From Vibrio syngnathi (GTDB lineage: Bacteria > Pseudomonadota > Gammaproteobacteria > Enterobacterales > Vibrionaceae), in assembly GCF_002119525.1 (NCBI RefSeq), contig NZ_CP017916.1, positions 620,001 through 684,000 of the forward strand: a stretch of 64,000 nucleotides of DNA, in the 5' to 3' direction. The notes beneath the pieces were generated by a model, which was not told where the DNA came from, ran no database searches, and saw nothing but the letters and a program-made list of their open reading frames with translations. The position numbers and the translations under genes were made by a program. Positions 48,464 to 58,775 of the stretch are shown here, piece by piece. Each line of letters begins with the position of its first letter. Position 1 is the stretch's first letter.

Positions 48464-49240
48464 ATGAGCGATTTAAAAGCAGCAGCTCTACGTGCACTTA
48501 AACTTATGGACCTAACGACGCTAAATGACGACGATACTACTGAAAAAGTAGTAGCACTTTGTCATGACGCGAAGACTGCAGTTGGCAACACCGCTGCAAT
48601 CTGTATTTACCCTCGCTTCATCCCAGCAGCTAAAAAGGCGTTGCGTGAGCAAGGTACTCCAGAAGTACGCATCGCGACTGTAACTAACTTCCCTCATGGT
48701 AATGACGACATCGAAATTGCTGTTGCTGAAACAAAAGCAGCGGTAGCGTACGGCGCAGACGAAGTTGACGTAGTATTCCCATACCGTGCTCTTATTGCTG
48801 GCAACGAAGAAGTGGGTTTTGAGCTAGTTAAACAGTGTAAAGCAGCTTGTGGTGACATCACGCTTAAAGTGATCATCGAAACAGGTGAACTTAAAGAAGA
48901 AGCACTGATCAAGAAAGCTTCTCAAATCTGTATCGAAGCCGGTGCAGACTTCATTAAAACTTCAACCGGTAAAGTGCCAGTAAACGCGACTCCTGAGTTC
49001 GCACGCATGATGCTTGAAGTTATTCGTGACATGGGCGTAGCTAAAACAGTGGGTTTCAAACCAGCTGGTGGCGTACGTACAGCTGAAGATGCTCAAGCTT
49101 ACCTAGCGATGGCTGATGAGCTACTAGGCTCTGAGTGGGCAGACAACATGCACTACCGTTTTGGTGCTTCAAGCCTACTAACTAACCTTCTTAATACATT
49201 AGAAGTGACAGACCAAACTGCAGATCCAGCAGCATACTAA
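48464..49240 (+). CDS. deoC: deoxyribose-phosphate aldolase
   Basis: DeoC splits deoxyribose-5-phosphate into glyceraldehyde-3-phosphate and acetaldehyde. It has 258 aa and a TIM barrel; the Schiff-base lysine is in F-I-K-T-S-T-G-K, with V-I-I-E-T-G-E-L upstream. The start follows CGGAGATAG. First gene of deoC-A-B-D. Confidence 0.97.
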   Translation: MSDLKAAALRALKLMDLTTLNDDDTTEKVVALCHDAKTAVGNTAAICIYPRFIPAAKKALREQGTPEVRIATVTNFPHGNDDIEIAVAETKAAVAYGADEVDVVFPYRALIAGNEEVGFELVKQCKAACGDITLKVIIETGELKEEALIKKASQICIEAGADFIKTSTGKVPVNATPEFARMMLEVIRDMGVAKTVGFKPAGGVRTAEDAQAYLAMADELLGSEWADNMHYRFGASSLLTNLLNTLEVTDQTADPAAY

Positions 49241-49348
49241 TTTCCCTATCGGGTATAACAATAAAGTCTGTTTGATGGAGTGGTGTTAAGTCACTCCATA
49301 TTACCTCTTTCCCTACAAACCATACTCACTAGAGTTTGGGAGGCACTA

Positions 49349-50677
49349 ATGTATCTACCTCAAGAAATTATTCGCAGAAAACGTGATGGTGAAGTCCTAA
49401 CGACTGAAGAAATTAACTTCTTCATTCAAGGCGTGGCTAAAAATACCGTTTCTGAAGGCCAAATTGCAGCATTCGCAATGGCTATCTTTTTTAATGAAAT
49501 GACGATGCCAGAACGTATCGCACTGACGTGTGCAATGCGTGATTCGGGCATGGTGATTGACTGGAGCCACATGAACTTTGATGGCCCAATCGTTGATAAA
49601 CACTCTACTGGTGGTGTTGGTGACGTAACTTCTCTGATGCTTGGCCCTATGGTGGCAGCATGTGGCGGTTTCGTTCCAATGATCTCTGGTCGTGGTTTAG
49701 GTCACACTGGCGGTACGCTAGACAAACTTGAATCTATCCCTGGTTACAATATTACACCCACCAACGATGTGTTTGGTGCTGTAACCAAAGAAGCTGGCGT
49801 AGCGATCATCGGCCAAACTGGTGATTTAGCACCGGCTGATAAGCGCGTTTACGCGACTCGAGATATCACGGCAACAGTCGACAACATCTCGTTGATCACA
49901 GCTTCAATTCTGTCTAAGAAATTGGCTGCTGGCCTTGATTCTCTAGTGATGGATGTAAAAGTAGGTTCAGGCGCATTCATGCCGACTTACGAAGCGTCTG
50001 AAGAATTAGCAAAATCTATCGTTGCAGTAGCAAACGGCGCAGGCACTAAAACAACGGCAATCCTAACGGACATGAACCAAGTTCTGGCTTCTTCAGCGGG
50101 TAACGCAGTAGAAGTACGTGAAGCGGTTCAATTTCTAACCGGCGAATATCGTAACCCTCGTTTGCTAGAAATTACGATGGCATCGTGTGCTGAAATGCTG
50201 GTTCTGGGTAACCTTGCAAAAGATTCAGACGAAGCGCGTGAAAAACTGATGGCAGTACTGGATAACGGTAAAGCAGCAGAGTGCTTCGGTAAAATGGTAG
50301 CGGGCCTTGGTGGTCCAGCAGATTTCGTAACGAACTACGATAACTACCTAGAAAAAGCAGAAATTGTTAAACCAGTGTACGCGCTAGAAAGCGGTGTAGT
50401 ATCAGCGATGGATACGCGTGCAATTGGTATGGCTGTCGTTGGTATGGGCGGTGGTCGCCGTGTAGCAACAGACAGCATTGATTACGCAGTCGGTTTTGAT
50501 AGCTTCATTCGCCTTGGCGAAGTAGCAAGTGACGATAAACCATTAGCAATGATTCATGCTCGCAATGAACAACAGTGGCAAGAAGCTGCGACGGCATTAC
50601 AAAATGCAATCATTGTGGGTGGAGAATACACAGCAACGCCAGACGTTTACCGTCAGATTCGTTCTGAAGACGTGTAA
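49349..50677 (+). CDS. deoA: thymidine phosphorylase
   Basis: DeoA cleaves thymidine to thymine and deoxyribose-1-phosphate. The start M-Y-L-P-Q-E-I-I-R at 49349 follows GGGAGG, giving 442 aa as in E. coli; an ORF from 49280 adds 23 unrelated residues. Motifs: [10 protein letters not shown] and [14 protein letters not shown]. It lies 108 bases after deoC. Confidence 0.97.
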   Translation: MYLPQEIIRRKRDGEVLTTEEINFFIQGVAKNTVSEGQIAAFAMAIFFNEMTMPERIALTCAMRDSGMVIDWSHMNFDGPIVDKHSTGGVGDVTSLMLGPMVAACGGFVPMISGRGLGHTGGTLDKLESIPGYNITPTNDVFGAVTKEAGVAIIGQTGDLAPADKRVYATRDITATVDNISLITASILSKKLAAGLDSLVMDVKVGSGAFMPTYEASEELAKSIVAVANGAGTKTTAILTDMNQVLASSAGNAVEVREAVQFLTGEYRNPRLLEITMASCAEMLVLGNLAKDSDEAREKLMAVLDNGKAAECFGKMVAGLGGPADFVTNYDNYLEKAEIVKPVYALESGVVSAMDTRAIGMAVVGMGGGRRVATDSIDYAVGFDSFIRLGEVASDDKPLAMIHARNEQQWQEAATALQNAIIVGGEYTATPDVYRQIRSEDV

Positions 50678-50752
50678 ATAACAGGTATCGGTATACGTAT
50701 GTATACCGATAAACCGAGTTCTGGTGCAAAGAGCAATAAGTTGGTGAAGAAA

Positions 50753-51973
50753 ATGAAAAGAGCATTTATTTTAGTTTTAGATTCATTCGGTATCGGCGAA
50801 ACAGCAGATGCGGACACATTCGGTGATGTAGGTTCAGACACTATGGGTCACATTGCTGACCATTGTGATCAAGGCCTTGCAGACAATGCAGATCGTAACG
50901 GCCCACTAACGCTGCCAAACCTGTCTAAGCTAGGTTTAGCTATGGCTCACAAAGAGTCTACAGGTCGTTTTGCTCCTGGTATGGACGCAGACGCTGAGAT
51001 CATTGGCGCGTACGGTCACGCTGCTGAGCTGTCTTCTGGTAAAGACACGCCATCAGGTCACTGGGAAATCGCTGGTGTTCCGGTACTGTTTGACTGGGGC
51101 TACTTCACCGACAAAGCGAACAGCTTTCCAAAAGAACTGACTGATCGCATCCTTGAGCGTGCTGGTCTATCTGACTTCTTAGGTAACTGCCACTCATCGG
51201 GTACAGAAATCCTAGATAACCTAGGTGAAGAACACATGAAGACTGGCTTGCCAATCTTCTACACTTCTGCAGATTCTGTTTTCCAGATCGCTTGTCACGA
51301 AGATACATTCGGCCTACAAAACCTATTAGACCTTTGTCAGATTGCTCGTGAAGAGCTAGCTGATTACAACATTGGTCGTGTTATCGCACGTCCGTTCATT
51401 GGTGCTGGTAAAGGTCAATTCGAACGTACTGGTAACCGTCGTGACCTTTCTGTTGAGCCGCCAGCGGCGACGGTTCTTCAGAAGCTGGTTGATGAGAAGG
51501 GCGGCAACGTTCACTCAATCGGTAAGATTTCTGATATCTACGCAGGTTGTGGTATCACTCAGAAAACCAAAGCAACAGGTATCCCTGCACTATTTGAAGC
51601 AACCAAAGAAGCGATCAATGAAGCGGGTGACAACACCATCGTGTTCACTAACTTCGTTGATTTCGACTCAGCTTACGGCCACCGCCGTGATGTTGCAGGT
51701 TACGCAGCGGCACTTGAGTACTTCGATGGTCGCATCAATGAAATCATCGATATGATGAAAGAAGATGACGTGCTTATCCTGACAGCAGACCACGGTTGTG
51801 ACCCAACATGGCCGGGTTCAGACCATACTCGTGAACATATCCCTGTGATTGTTTACGGTAACAAGGTTCCAGCAGGCTCTCTAGGCCGTCGTGATACCTT
51901 CGCTGATATCGGTCAAAGCTTAGCGTCATACTTTGGCACATCGCCAATGGGATACGGTACAAGCTTTCTGTAA
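50753..51973 (+). CDS. deoB: phosphopentomutase
   Basis: DeoB interconverts (deoxy)ribose-1- and 5-phosphate, linking the phosphorylases to DeoC. From M-K-R-A-F-I-L at 50753 it has 406 aa. Metal site residues are D-S-F-G-I-G-E near the start and T-A-D-H-G-C-D-P-T near the end, of the alkaline phosphatase fold. Confidence 0.96.
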   Translation: MKRAFILVLDSFGIGETADADTFGDVGSDTMGHIADHCDQGLADNADRNGPLTLPNLSKLGLAMAHKESTGRFAPGMDADAEIIGAYGHAAELSSGKDTPSGHWEIAGVPVLFDWGYFTDKANSFPKELTDRILERAGLSDFLGNCHSSGTEILDNLGEEHMKTGLPIFYTSADSVFQIACHEDTFGLQNLLDLCQIAREELADYNIGRVIARPFIGAGKGQFERTGNRRDLSVEPPAATVLQKLVDEKGGNVHSIGKISDIYAGCGITQKTKATGIPALFEATKEAINEAGDNTIVFTNFVDFDSAYGHRRDVAGYAAALEYFDGRINEIIDMMKEDDVLILTADHGCDPTWPGSDHTREHIPVIVYGNKVPAGSLGRRDTFADIGQSLASYFGTSPMGYGTSFL

Positions 51974-52037
51974 TGGTTAACTAAGATAGAGGGAAACCTC
52001 TCTCTTCTTTTTTGTTTTGAGATTAAGGATATTTTCA

Positions 52038-52757
52038 ATGGCTACTCCACATATTAATGCTGAAATGGGTGATTTCGCTGACGTAGTTCTAATGCCAGGC
52101 GATCCGCTACGTGCTAAATACATTGCTGAAACCTTCTTAGAAGAAATAGTTCAGGTGTGTGATGTTCGTAATATGTTTGGTTACACGGGTACTTACAAAG
52201 GTCGTAAGGTTTCGGTAATGGGGCACGGTATGGGCATCCCATCTTGTTCTATTTACGCGACTGAGCTGATCAAAGACTTTGGTGTGAAAAAGATCATTCG
52301 TGTCGGTAGTTGTGGTGCAGTGAGTGAAGATATCAAAGTGCGTGATGTGGTGATTGGCATGGGCGCGTGTACTGACTCAAAAGTGAACCGTATTCGCTTT
52401 AAAGGTCATGACTTCGCGGCTATCGCAGATTACAAAATGGTGCGTGCGGCAGAAGATGCAGCAAAAGCGCATGGTGTAGACGTCAAAGTCGGCAACCTTT
52501 TCTCTGCTGAACTGTTTTACACACCAGATCCTGACATGTTTGAAGTGATGGACAAATACGGTATTGTCGGCGTAGAGATGGAAGCGGCGGGTATCTATGG
52601 TGTGTGTGCTGAATACGGCGCAAAAGCTCTGACTATTTGTACTGTTTCTGATCACATCAAAACTGGTGAGCAAACCACATCAGATGAACGTCAAACGACT
52701 TTCAACGACATGATGGTTATCGCATTAGACTCTGTGCTTCTTGGTGACCAAGACTAA
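52038..52757 (+). CDS. deoD: purine nucleoside phosphorylase
   Basis: DeoD cleaves purine nucleosides by phosphorolysis. From M-A-T-P-H-I-N-A at 52038 (after AAGGAT) it has 239 aa, a hexameric type I enzyme. Motifs: [17 protein letters not shown] and V-E-M-E-A-A-G-I. The longer reading from 52017 lacks a ribosome site. Last gene of the operon. Confidence 0.97.
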   Translation: MATPHINAEMGDFADVVLMPGDPLRAKYIAETFLEEIVQVCDVRNMFGYTGTYKGRKVSVMGHGMGIPSCSIYATELIKDFGVKKIIRVGSCGAVSEDIKVRDVVIGMGACTDSKVNRIRFKGHDFAAIADYKMVRAAEDAAKAHGVDVKVGNLFSAELFYTPDPDMFEVMDKYGIVGVEMEAAGIYGVCAEYGAKALTICTVSDHIKTGEQTTSDERQTTFNDMMVIALDSVLLGDQD

Positions 52758-52792
52758 TCATTTCTCTACAGCTTGATAAGCTAACAGATAAC

Positions 52793-52830
52793 AAAAAGCC
52801 CCGTTGCTGCCTGAGCTTCGGGGCTTTTTC
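52793..52830. terminator. deo operon terminator
   Basis: AAAAAGCCCCG ... CGGGGCTTTTTC; A- and T-flanked, between convergent genes. Confidence 0.85.
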
Positions 52831-52852
52831 TTGGATGTCTTAAACTAAGCCG

Positions 52853-53464
52853 TTAAGAGCTTACATTTTTAAGCAGCCAGTTCTCCCCAGACTTAGTCTT
52901 TCTTTTACGAATAAGCATGATGAACAACACGCCACTGACAAACCCCATCAAGACCATACCGATCATGTAGCGATCGCTCTTACGGTAGTGATGATCAGAA
53001 ATAGCGGTCATTTTTCCCGTCTCAAAAGTCACGCGGATAAAGCCAATGATCGTACTCTCTGGAGAGTAAATAGGCTCAACGAGTTGCTGCCTGCCAATAC
53101 TTGCCGTTGAAAGAGGTGTGTCTAAGCCAAGAACCTCGCGTACCGAGAGCGCTTTTTCACTCGAGGCCAGTCGGATCCCTTCTGCATCGTAGATGGTGGT
53201 ATCAAATACCAATCGATCCTGAGAAAGTTGGTTAGTTAGCTCTAGCAGGCGCTCTTGATCTTGCTGAGTGATCATCTTACTGGCTGAAAGAGATGCCTGT
53301 GAGATCAGTAGTTTGGTCAGCGTTTCCAACTGTTTTGCTTGGATTTTCTCATTGCCTTTACTGATCACTACTGTGTTTTTAATTGTTACCACGAACATAG
53401 CAGCCAACAGAATTAGGGCTAGTACTCGTAAAGCGTTACGTATTGAGAACAATGATTCATTCAT
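52853..53464 (-). CDS. Smp/YtjB family membrane protein
   Basis: 203 aa with a membrane helix near each end (about 12-28 and 165-182) and a periplasmic domain of about 130 residues between. It is divergent from serB, the place of E. coli ytjB (smp). Function unknown in E. coli; a sensor-like periplasmic fold is likely. The basic C-terminus (I-R-K-R-K-T-K-S) fits a cytoplasmic tail. Confidence 0.85.
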   Translation of the reverse strand: MNESLFSIRNALRVLALILLAAMFVVTIKNTVVISKGNEKIQAKQLETLTKLLISQASLSASKMITQQDQERLLELTNQLSQDRLVFDTTIYDAEGIRLASSEKALSVREVLGLDTPLSTASIGRQQLVEPIYSPESTIIGFIRVTFETGKMTAISDHHYRKSDRYMIGMVLMGFVSGVLFIMLIRKRKTKSGENWLLKNVSS

Positions 53465-53573
53465 GTTTCACGAAGCCTGAAATAAACAAATGTTATGATT
53501 AAGACATATTGAGACTTGCGTTTTCAAATTGCAATAGGTTAACGTTTAGCATAGTTAATTAGGAATCATACAC

Positions 53574-54554
53574 ATGGACGCTCAGAAATATCTGCCGATT
53601 AAAAGGCATACGACATTATTAACCCGACTCCCCGAGACTCGTTTCGCTTCTCAACTCGCTAAATCCAAAGCCAATTGGATTGTGTTCGGTGAGTACCTAT
53701 CTCCACAATCATTCGATGACATCGACTTTTTCACTGGTACCTACAACACCATCCTCGATACGTGGAAGGTGGGGCATTATGAAGTGGCACTGATGTCAGG
53801 GAACCTAACCCCTGCACACGAAGAAATTTTACAAGCACTGAAGCTTGATTATGCTTGCCTTAGCGAGGTCCCAGACTTATCTAAGCCAGGTTTGATCGTG
53901 ATGGATATGGACTCGACAGCAATTCAAATTGAATGCATCGATGAGATAGCAAAGCTCGCAGGAGTGGGAGAGTTAGTTTCTGAAATCACAGAGCGTGCGA
54001 TGCAAGGCGAGCTCGACTTTGAACAGAGCCTGCGTCAACGCGTTGGGGCACTGAAAGGTGCGGATGAGTCGATACTGGAGCAAGTGCGTCAATCATTGCC
54101 ATTCATGCCAGACTTAGTTGAGCTGGTGAATACTCTGAATAAACTTGGCTGGAAGACGGCGATCGCATCGGGTGGTTTTACTTATTTCTCAGACTACCTG
54201 AAAGATACTCTTGATCTTGACCACGCTCAGTCAAACACCCTAGAGATCGTCAATGGTAAATTGACGGGTGAAGTTTTAGGCGATGTTGTTTCGGCGCAGA
54301 CCAAAGCGGATATCTTGGTAGAGCTTGCTGAAGAGTATGAACTGGAACTGCATAACACCGTTGCCGTAGGTGATGGTGCCAATGACTTGGTTATGATGGG
54401 TTCTGCCGGTTTAGGGATTGCTTACCATGCAAAACCGAAAGTTGAACAACAAGCTCAAACTGCTGTGCGTTATGCTGGCTTAGGTGGGGTGCTTTGTATC
54501 TTGTCAGGCGTATTAGCTAAGCAGCAAAAAATCAGCTGGCAAGCGAAGCCTTAG
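53574..54554 (+). CDS. serB: phosphoserine phosphatase
   Basis: SerB releases serine from phosphoserine, the last step of serine synthesis. It has 326 aa. An N-terminal region of about 100 residues precedes the HAD core. Catalytic D111 and D113 lie in V-M-D-M-D-S-T, with S/G in A-S-G-G-F-T and G-D-G-A-N-D-L near the end. The start follows AGGAATC. Confidence 0.96.
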   Translation: MDAQKYLPIKRHTTLLTRLPETRFASQLAKSKANWIVFGEYLSPQSFDDIDFFTGTYNTILDTWKVGHYEVALMSGNLTPAHEEILQALKLDYACLSEVPDLSKPGLIVMDMDSTAIQIECIDEIAKLAGVGELVSEITERAMQGELDFEQSLRQRVGALKGADESILEQVRQSLPFMPDLVELVNTLNKLGWKTAIASGGFTYFSDYLKDTLDLDHAQSNTLEIVNGKLTGEVLGDVVSAQTKADILVELAEEYELELHNTVAVGDGANDLVMMGSAGLGIAYHAKPKVEQQAQTAVRYAGLGGVLCILSGVLAKQQKISWQAKP

Positions 54555-54581
54555 TCATATTTAGGGCGGTATAACGGATAC

Positions 54582-54614
54582 AAAAAAAGCAGGCGATGAG
54601 CCTGCTTTTTCTCT
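54582..54614. terminator. serB terminator
   Basis: AAAAAAAGCAGGC-GATGA-GCCTGCTTTTTC between convergent genes. Confidence 0.88.
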
Positions 54615-54651
54615 TTTTAAATCCGATAAGTCGGTAAATTGATACAGCTAT

Positions 54652-57000
54652 TTAATGCGAGAGTTCTAATCGAATCAATACTTCATCGGTAATGTCTTCT
54701 ATCTCGCCATAACCAATAAAAGCGGTGACCTCACTCTCTAACTTCTTCGCTTGGTGCATACTGATGCGCGAAAGCTCGGCTAAGTCTGATTGGAATAAAC
54801 TGGTTAATGGATTAAAGATCGGTGCGGTAGTGACTCGCAGTACATACACATCACCCAGATCTTGTGCATTCTTAATGAACGAGATACGTTCTTTCGTAGA
54901 TGCAAAGTCTTTAACCAACTTCGTATGTACAGATTGAATTTTGTTACCAAACTTTACCGCAGCAATGTAGACATCATAATGTTTAGGCTCTGCACCCTCT
55001 ATTCTTTTGAGTGGTTCAGCCAATAGGGAATTAGAGTGACCTTTAAAAATAGGTTCGAGTGAAAACTTTTGGTTGTGCCCAAGTTTAGCCAGTAAGGCTA
55101 GATGCTTATTCAGTGGGAAGTTCACACCAATGAGCTTACAACGCAACGTTGAGCCCGGCTTATCAATGAAGATTGGATTACTGACCATTTTGTTAAGCAA
55201 AACACTGTGCAGTGATTTGAGCAGTGAATCGGTAGGCAGTATTTCTTGCTTTTTGTTTAGCTTACTTTGGTTCTGATCGATAAGCCCGTTGAGGAAGGCG
55301 ATCGTGCGCATTGTTTTTGCATTTTCGGTGATAACCAATTGAATGTTGCAACCATTCGGGCTTACACGAATTACGTGGTAAGGCACTGTGCTGAGTGGCA
55401 AGTTTTTATCATAGAGTTGCAGTTCATTGAAATTCACCACAACAGGATCGTCAATCTTGAGTACCATTGGTTGTTCAAGGGTAATGCTTAGTCCACGTTT
55501 TGATATGTCTACAGTGTGCCCATTTATAGTTGGACTATCTTGTGATGTGAGTTGAATGGGCGATTTAAAGCTATATCTCGGTTCTTTACGACGACTTTGG
55601 GAATCAAAGTAGATACTTTGAATGTTCCCCACCACCGTTCGCGGATGACGAAAGCGATTAAGGTCACTGCTTGGAATGCGTGGTTTTTCACTTAATAGAT
55701 AATCGGCAGCACTTTCGTGATCACCGATCTCTTGCAAGATACCGCAATGAGTCAGTTGCGCTGAGCTTTGAGCAAGCGTATCTGAATGCTCAGCTAAGGC
55801 TTGTCGCTCAGAGTCGGATAATTCGAAAACCGAGAATTTGAACGCCTTCCAACTTTTACGTTTACCGCCGATGTGCCAGAACAGTTGCCTCTCTTCACGA
55901 GAAGCTTCAGGCAGCATCATCGAGTAGAACAAGGTTTTATTTTTATGTTCATGGGTAAAAGAGTAGATAACGTTACTGGTTCCCTTCACGCCAGGCTTAG
56001 CGAGTAAGTTCATACGTTGTTCGTTGAACAAAGTGCCCAAAGCTTGTTGGTTACGCTCATCATGCCAATATTGCCATTGGGGATGATTGTTATCCGTGAG
56101 TAGGGCGAGCTTCAACTCACTACCACTGAAGAATAGAGGGAGATTACAGGTGTACTTTAGATAGGTGTGTTCAATACCGCGAGTTCGCGTTCGAATGAGC
56201 CTATCTTGATTCTCATGGCTAGTTTTCTTGCTGACACTATTTAGAGATTCATCGAGTAAACGAGCCACACTCGTTGTATCGCTGATTCTGATGCATCTTA
56301 AAAATTTGACAGCATTGTTCTCGTAGGATTCATCAATACCCAGAATACGAAATTCAACCGCCTCATTAACATCGGCTTCTAGTGACTTCTCAACAAGCTC
56401 AGTGAATTTAACACTGATGATTTCCCCTAGGTTGTATTTAAACGCCCTTGGTACCTTGAACTTTGCACCCGACGGAGAAATATCAATTGTCACACCATGT
56501 AGGCTTTGTCCTTTAGGCGTGGTGATTTCAACCTGTGAGCTAATCTTGAGCCTGTTTTCTTTGCGTTTTAAATCGTAACCGAGGTTAATGGCTTCTGCTT
56601 CATAGGGGCTATCAGCGTTAGTGATATCGTGGTCATCTTGAGAGGATGTTTTAACAATATTACGAAGAGGTTGAATGCGAGGTGTCATCACTAACTCCCA
56701 CACGCCCTCGGTATAACCTTTAAATTTTTTAGTACCACGTTGATACGCGTTCAAAGCTATGTCATCAAGCCAATGTTTACGCTCGTCTAGCGTGAATTGA
56801 TGACATTCATTATCAATACGCCCGCGTAAATCAATGCTCTTTGTGCACGGAGCCATGATACGATTCAGTTCCATTTTAACGAGCAGTTTTAGAGACGGCG
56901 ATTCGCCTTCTGTCATTTGAGAAAGAAGGAATTCGAAATCTTCGGCATGGTAGGCCGGAATAAGTCGTTCTGCTACAGATAGAATTTCAGATTGCTGCAT
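54652..57000 (-). CDS. plzC: protein with two PilZ (cyclic-di-GMP) domains
   Basis: 782 aa, cytoplasmic. Two PilZ modules are visible: R-K-E-N-R (146-150) with D-I-S-P-S-G (173-178), and R-R-K-E-P-R (470-475) with D-I-S-K-R-G (498-503). Both have the arginine and D-x-S-x-x-G residues that bind c-di-GMP. The flanking regions are large and not recognised. Its place between serB and radA matches V. cholerae VC2344 (PlzC), from memory. It is divergent from radA. It could bind the product of the PAS-GGDEF-EAL enzyme at 35949. Confidence 0.88.
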   Translation of the reverse strand: MQQSEILSVAERLIPAYHAEDFEFLLSQMTEGESPSLKLLVKMELNRIMAPCTKSIDLRGRIDNECHQFTLDERKHWLDDIALNAYQRGTKKFKGYTEGVWELVMTPRIQPLRNIVKTSSQDDHDITNADSPYEAEAINLGYDLKRKENRLKISSQVEITTPKGQSLHGVTIDISPSGAKFKVPRAFKYNLGEIISVKFTELVEKSLEADVNEAVEFRILGIDESYENNAVKFLRCIRISDTTSVARLLDESLNSVSKKTSHENQDRLIRTRTRGIEHTYLKYTCNLPLFFSGSELKLALLTDNNHPQWQYWHDERNQQALGTLFNEQRMNLLAKPGVKGTSNVIYSFTHEHKNKTLFYSMMLPEASREERQLFWHIGGKRKSWKAFKFSVFELSDSERQALAEHSDTLAQSSAQLTHCGILQEIGDHESAADYLLSEKPRIPSSDLNRFRHPRTVVGNIQSIYFDSQSRRKEPRYSFKSPIQLTSQDSPTINGHTVDISKRGLSITLEQPMVLKIDDPVVVNFNELQLYDKNLPLSTVPYHVIRVSPNGCNIQLVITENAKTMRTIAFLNGLIDQNQSKLNKKQEILPTDSLLKSLHSVLLNKMVSNPIFIDKPGSTLRCKLIGVNFPLNKHLALLAKLGHNQKFSLEPIFKGHSNSLLAEPLKRIEGAEPKHYDVYIAAVKFGNKIQSVHTKLVKDFASTKERISFIKNAQDLGDVYVLRVTTAPIFNPLTSLFQSDLAELSRISMHQAKKLESEVTAFIGYGEIEDITDEVLIRLELSH

Positions 57001-57161
57001 ACTTTTCTTGTTAGAATGGATGGTGCGTTATTGTTATCGACGAGTTGTATTTGATCTTTAGGTATTCGTGGCTCTACTGCAACTTTTATTTTCACCTGTA
57101 CGGTCAACGGGGTCACAAAATAGCAACATTTACCCGTTACCAAGCAAATTATTGAGGTTTT

Positions 57162-58541
57162 ATGGCTAAGGCAAAGCGAGCTTATGTGTGTAATGACTGT
57201 GGTGCTGACTTTCCACGTTGGCAAGGGCAGTGCAATGCATGTGGTGCTTGGAACACGATTACAGAAGTTAGGTTAGCCGCTTCACCTCAGGTCGCGCGTA
57301 ACGAACGACTCAGTGGTTACGCTGGTGGTGCAACTGAATCTTCGGTTCAAACGCTATCGGAAATCGACTTGCAAGAGGTCCCGCGCTTTAGTAGTGGCTT
57401 CAAAGAGCTTGATCGTGTACTTGGTGGTGGTGTTGTACCTGGCGCTGCGATTCTTATTGGTGGTAACCCTGGTGCCGGTAAATCAACGCTGTTGTTGCAG
57501 ACTATGTGTCAGCTTTCTTCCCAGTTACCGACACTTTATGTCACTGGCGAAGAATCTCTTCAACAAGTTGCGATGCGAGCATCTCGATTAGGGTTACCAA
57601 AAGAGCATCTCAAAATGCTCTCTGAAACCAATGTTGATAAAATCTGTCAGGTTGCAGAAAGAGAGCAGCCTAAGATCATGGTTATCGATTCAATCCAAGT
57701 TATGCATGTCGCTGATGTTCAATCGTCTCCAGGCAGTGTTGCTCAGGTGCGCGAATCGGCAACCGCATTAACGCGCTATGCGAAACAGAACAACGTTGCC
57801 GTATTCCTAGTGGGACACGTAACTAAAGACGGTACCTTAGCGGGACCAAAAGTACTTGAACACATTATTGACTGCTCGGTGCTGTTAGATGGCGGAACGG
57901 ACAGTCGTTTTAGAACCTTGCGCAGCCACAAGAACCGTTTTGGTGCAGTGAATGAGCTAGGTGTGTTTGCCATGACAGGGCAAGGGCTAAAAGAAGTTAG
58001 CAATCCATCGGCTATTTTCCTGTCTCGTGGTGAAGAAGAAACCTCAGGCAGTTCAGTGATGGTGGTTTGGGAAGGGACGCGTCCACTTCTTGTCGAAATT
58101 CAAGCGCTGGTGGATTATTCGCAGCTGGCTAACCCGCGTCGTGTCGCTGTTGGTCTCGAGCAAAATCGACTGTCATTGTTATTAGCCGTGCTGCATAAAC
58201 ACGGCGGCTTACAAATGGCTGACCAAGATGTGTTTGTGAATGTCGTTGGTGGTGTTAAAGTAACCGAAACCAGTGCTGATCTTGCATTGGTAATGGCATT
58301 ACTTTCGAGTTTCAGAGACCGCGCATTGCCAAAAGATGTGGTGGTTTTTGGCGAAGTAGGCCTTGCTGGTGAGATTCGACCTGTACCGAGCGGTCAAGAG
58401 CGCTTAAATGAGGCGTTTAAACACGGCTTCAAGAGAGCCATTGTACCAGCGGCTAACATGCCTAAAGGTGGCATTCCAGGAATGCAGATCCACGGTGTGA
58501 AAAAATTATCGGAAGCAATTAATGCTTTTGATGAGTTGTAA
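57162..58541 (+). CDS. radA: DNA repair protein RadA
   Basis: RadA is a RecA-like ATPase and helicase that extends branches during recombination. It has 459 aa. The zinc finger is C10-N-D-C13 and C24-N-A-C27. Walker A is G-G-N-P-G-A-G-K-S-T (100-109), the K-N-R-F-G motif is present and a Lon-like C-terminal domain begins about 290. The start follows TTGAGG. Confidence 0.97.
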   Translation: MAKAKRAYVCNDCGADFPRWQGQCNACGAWNTITEVRLAASPQVARNERLSGYAGGATESSVQTLSEIDLQEVPRFSSGFKELDRVLGGGVVPGAAILIGGNPGAGKSTLLLQTMCQLSSQLPTLYVTGEESLQQVAMRASRLGLPKEHLKMLSETNVDKICQVAEREQPKIMVIDSIQVMHVADVQSSPGSVAQVRESATALTRYAKQNNVAVFLVGHVTKDGTLAGPKVLEHIIDCSVLLDGGTDSRFRTLRSHKNRFGAVNELGVFAMTGQGLKEVSNPSAIFLSRGEEETSGSSVMVVWEGTRPLLVEIQALVDYSQLANPRRVAVGLEQNRLSLLLAVLHKHGGLQMADQDVFVNVVGGVKVTETSADLALVMALLSSFRDRALPKDVVVFGEVGLAGEIRPVPSGQERLNEAFKHGFKRAIVPAANMPKGGIPGMQIHGVKKLSEAINAFDEL

Positions 58542-58650
58542 TTGAGCTCACTTCAGCTACTCTATACAGCAGAAATTCAGTCTAACTTAAACGCTATTTT
58601 CGCTTTAAGTTAGCACTAAACTTAACAATCATTTAGATTGTTTCTTCAGA

Positions 58651-58690
58651 TTGCCTTTTTCTATACGTTAGAAAAAGGCAAAGTTTTTTA
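58651..58690 (+). terminator. radA terminator
   Basis: TTGCCTTTTTCTA-TACGT-TAGAAAAAGGCAA, a perfect 13-bp stem, then GTTTTTTA. Confidence 0.85.
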
Positions 58691-58775
58691 GTCCCAAATG
58701 CATGCAAAGCTATCAGTCCTCACAGATTGTGATATACTCTGCGCGCATTTTATATCCTATTAACAGAGTAAGACA

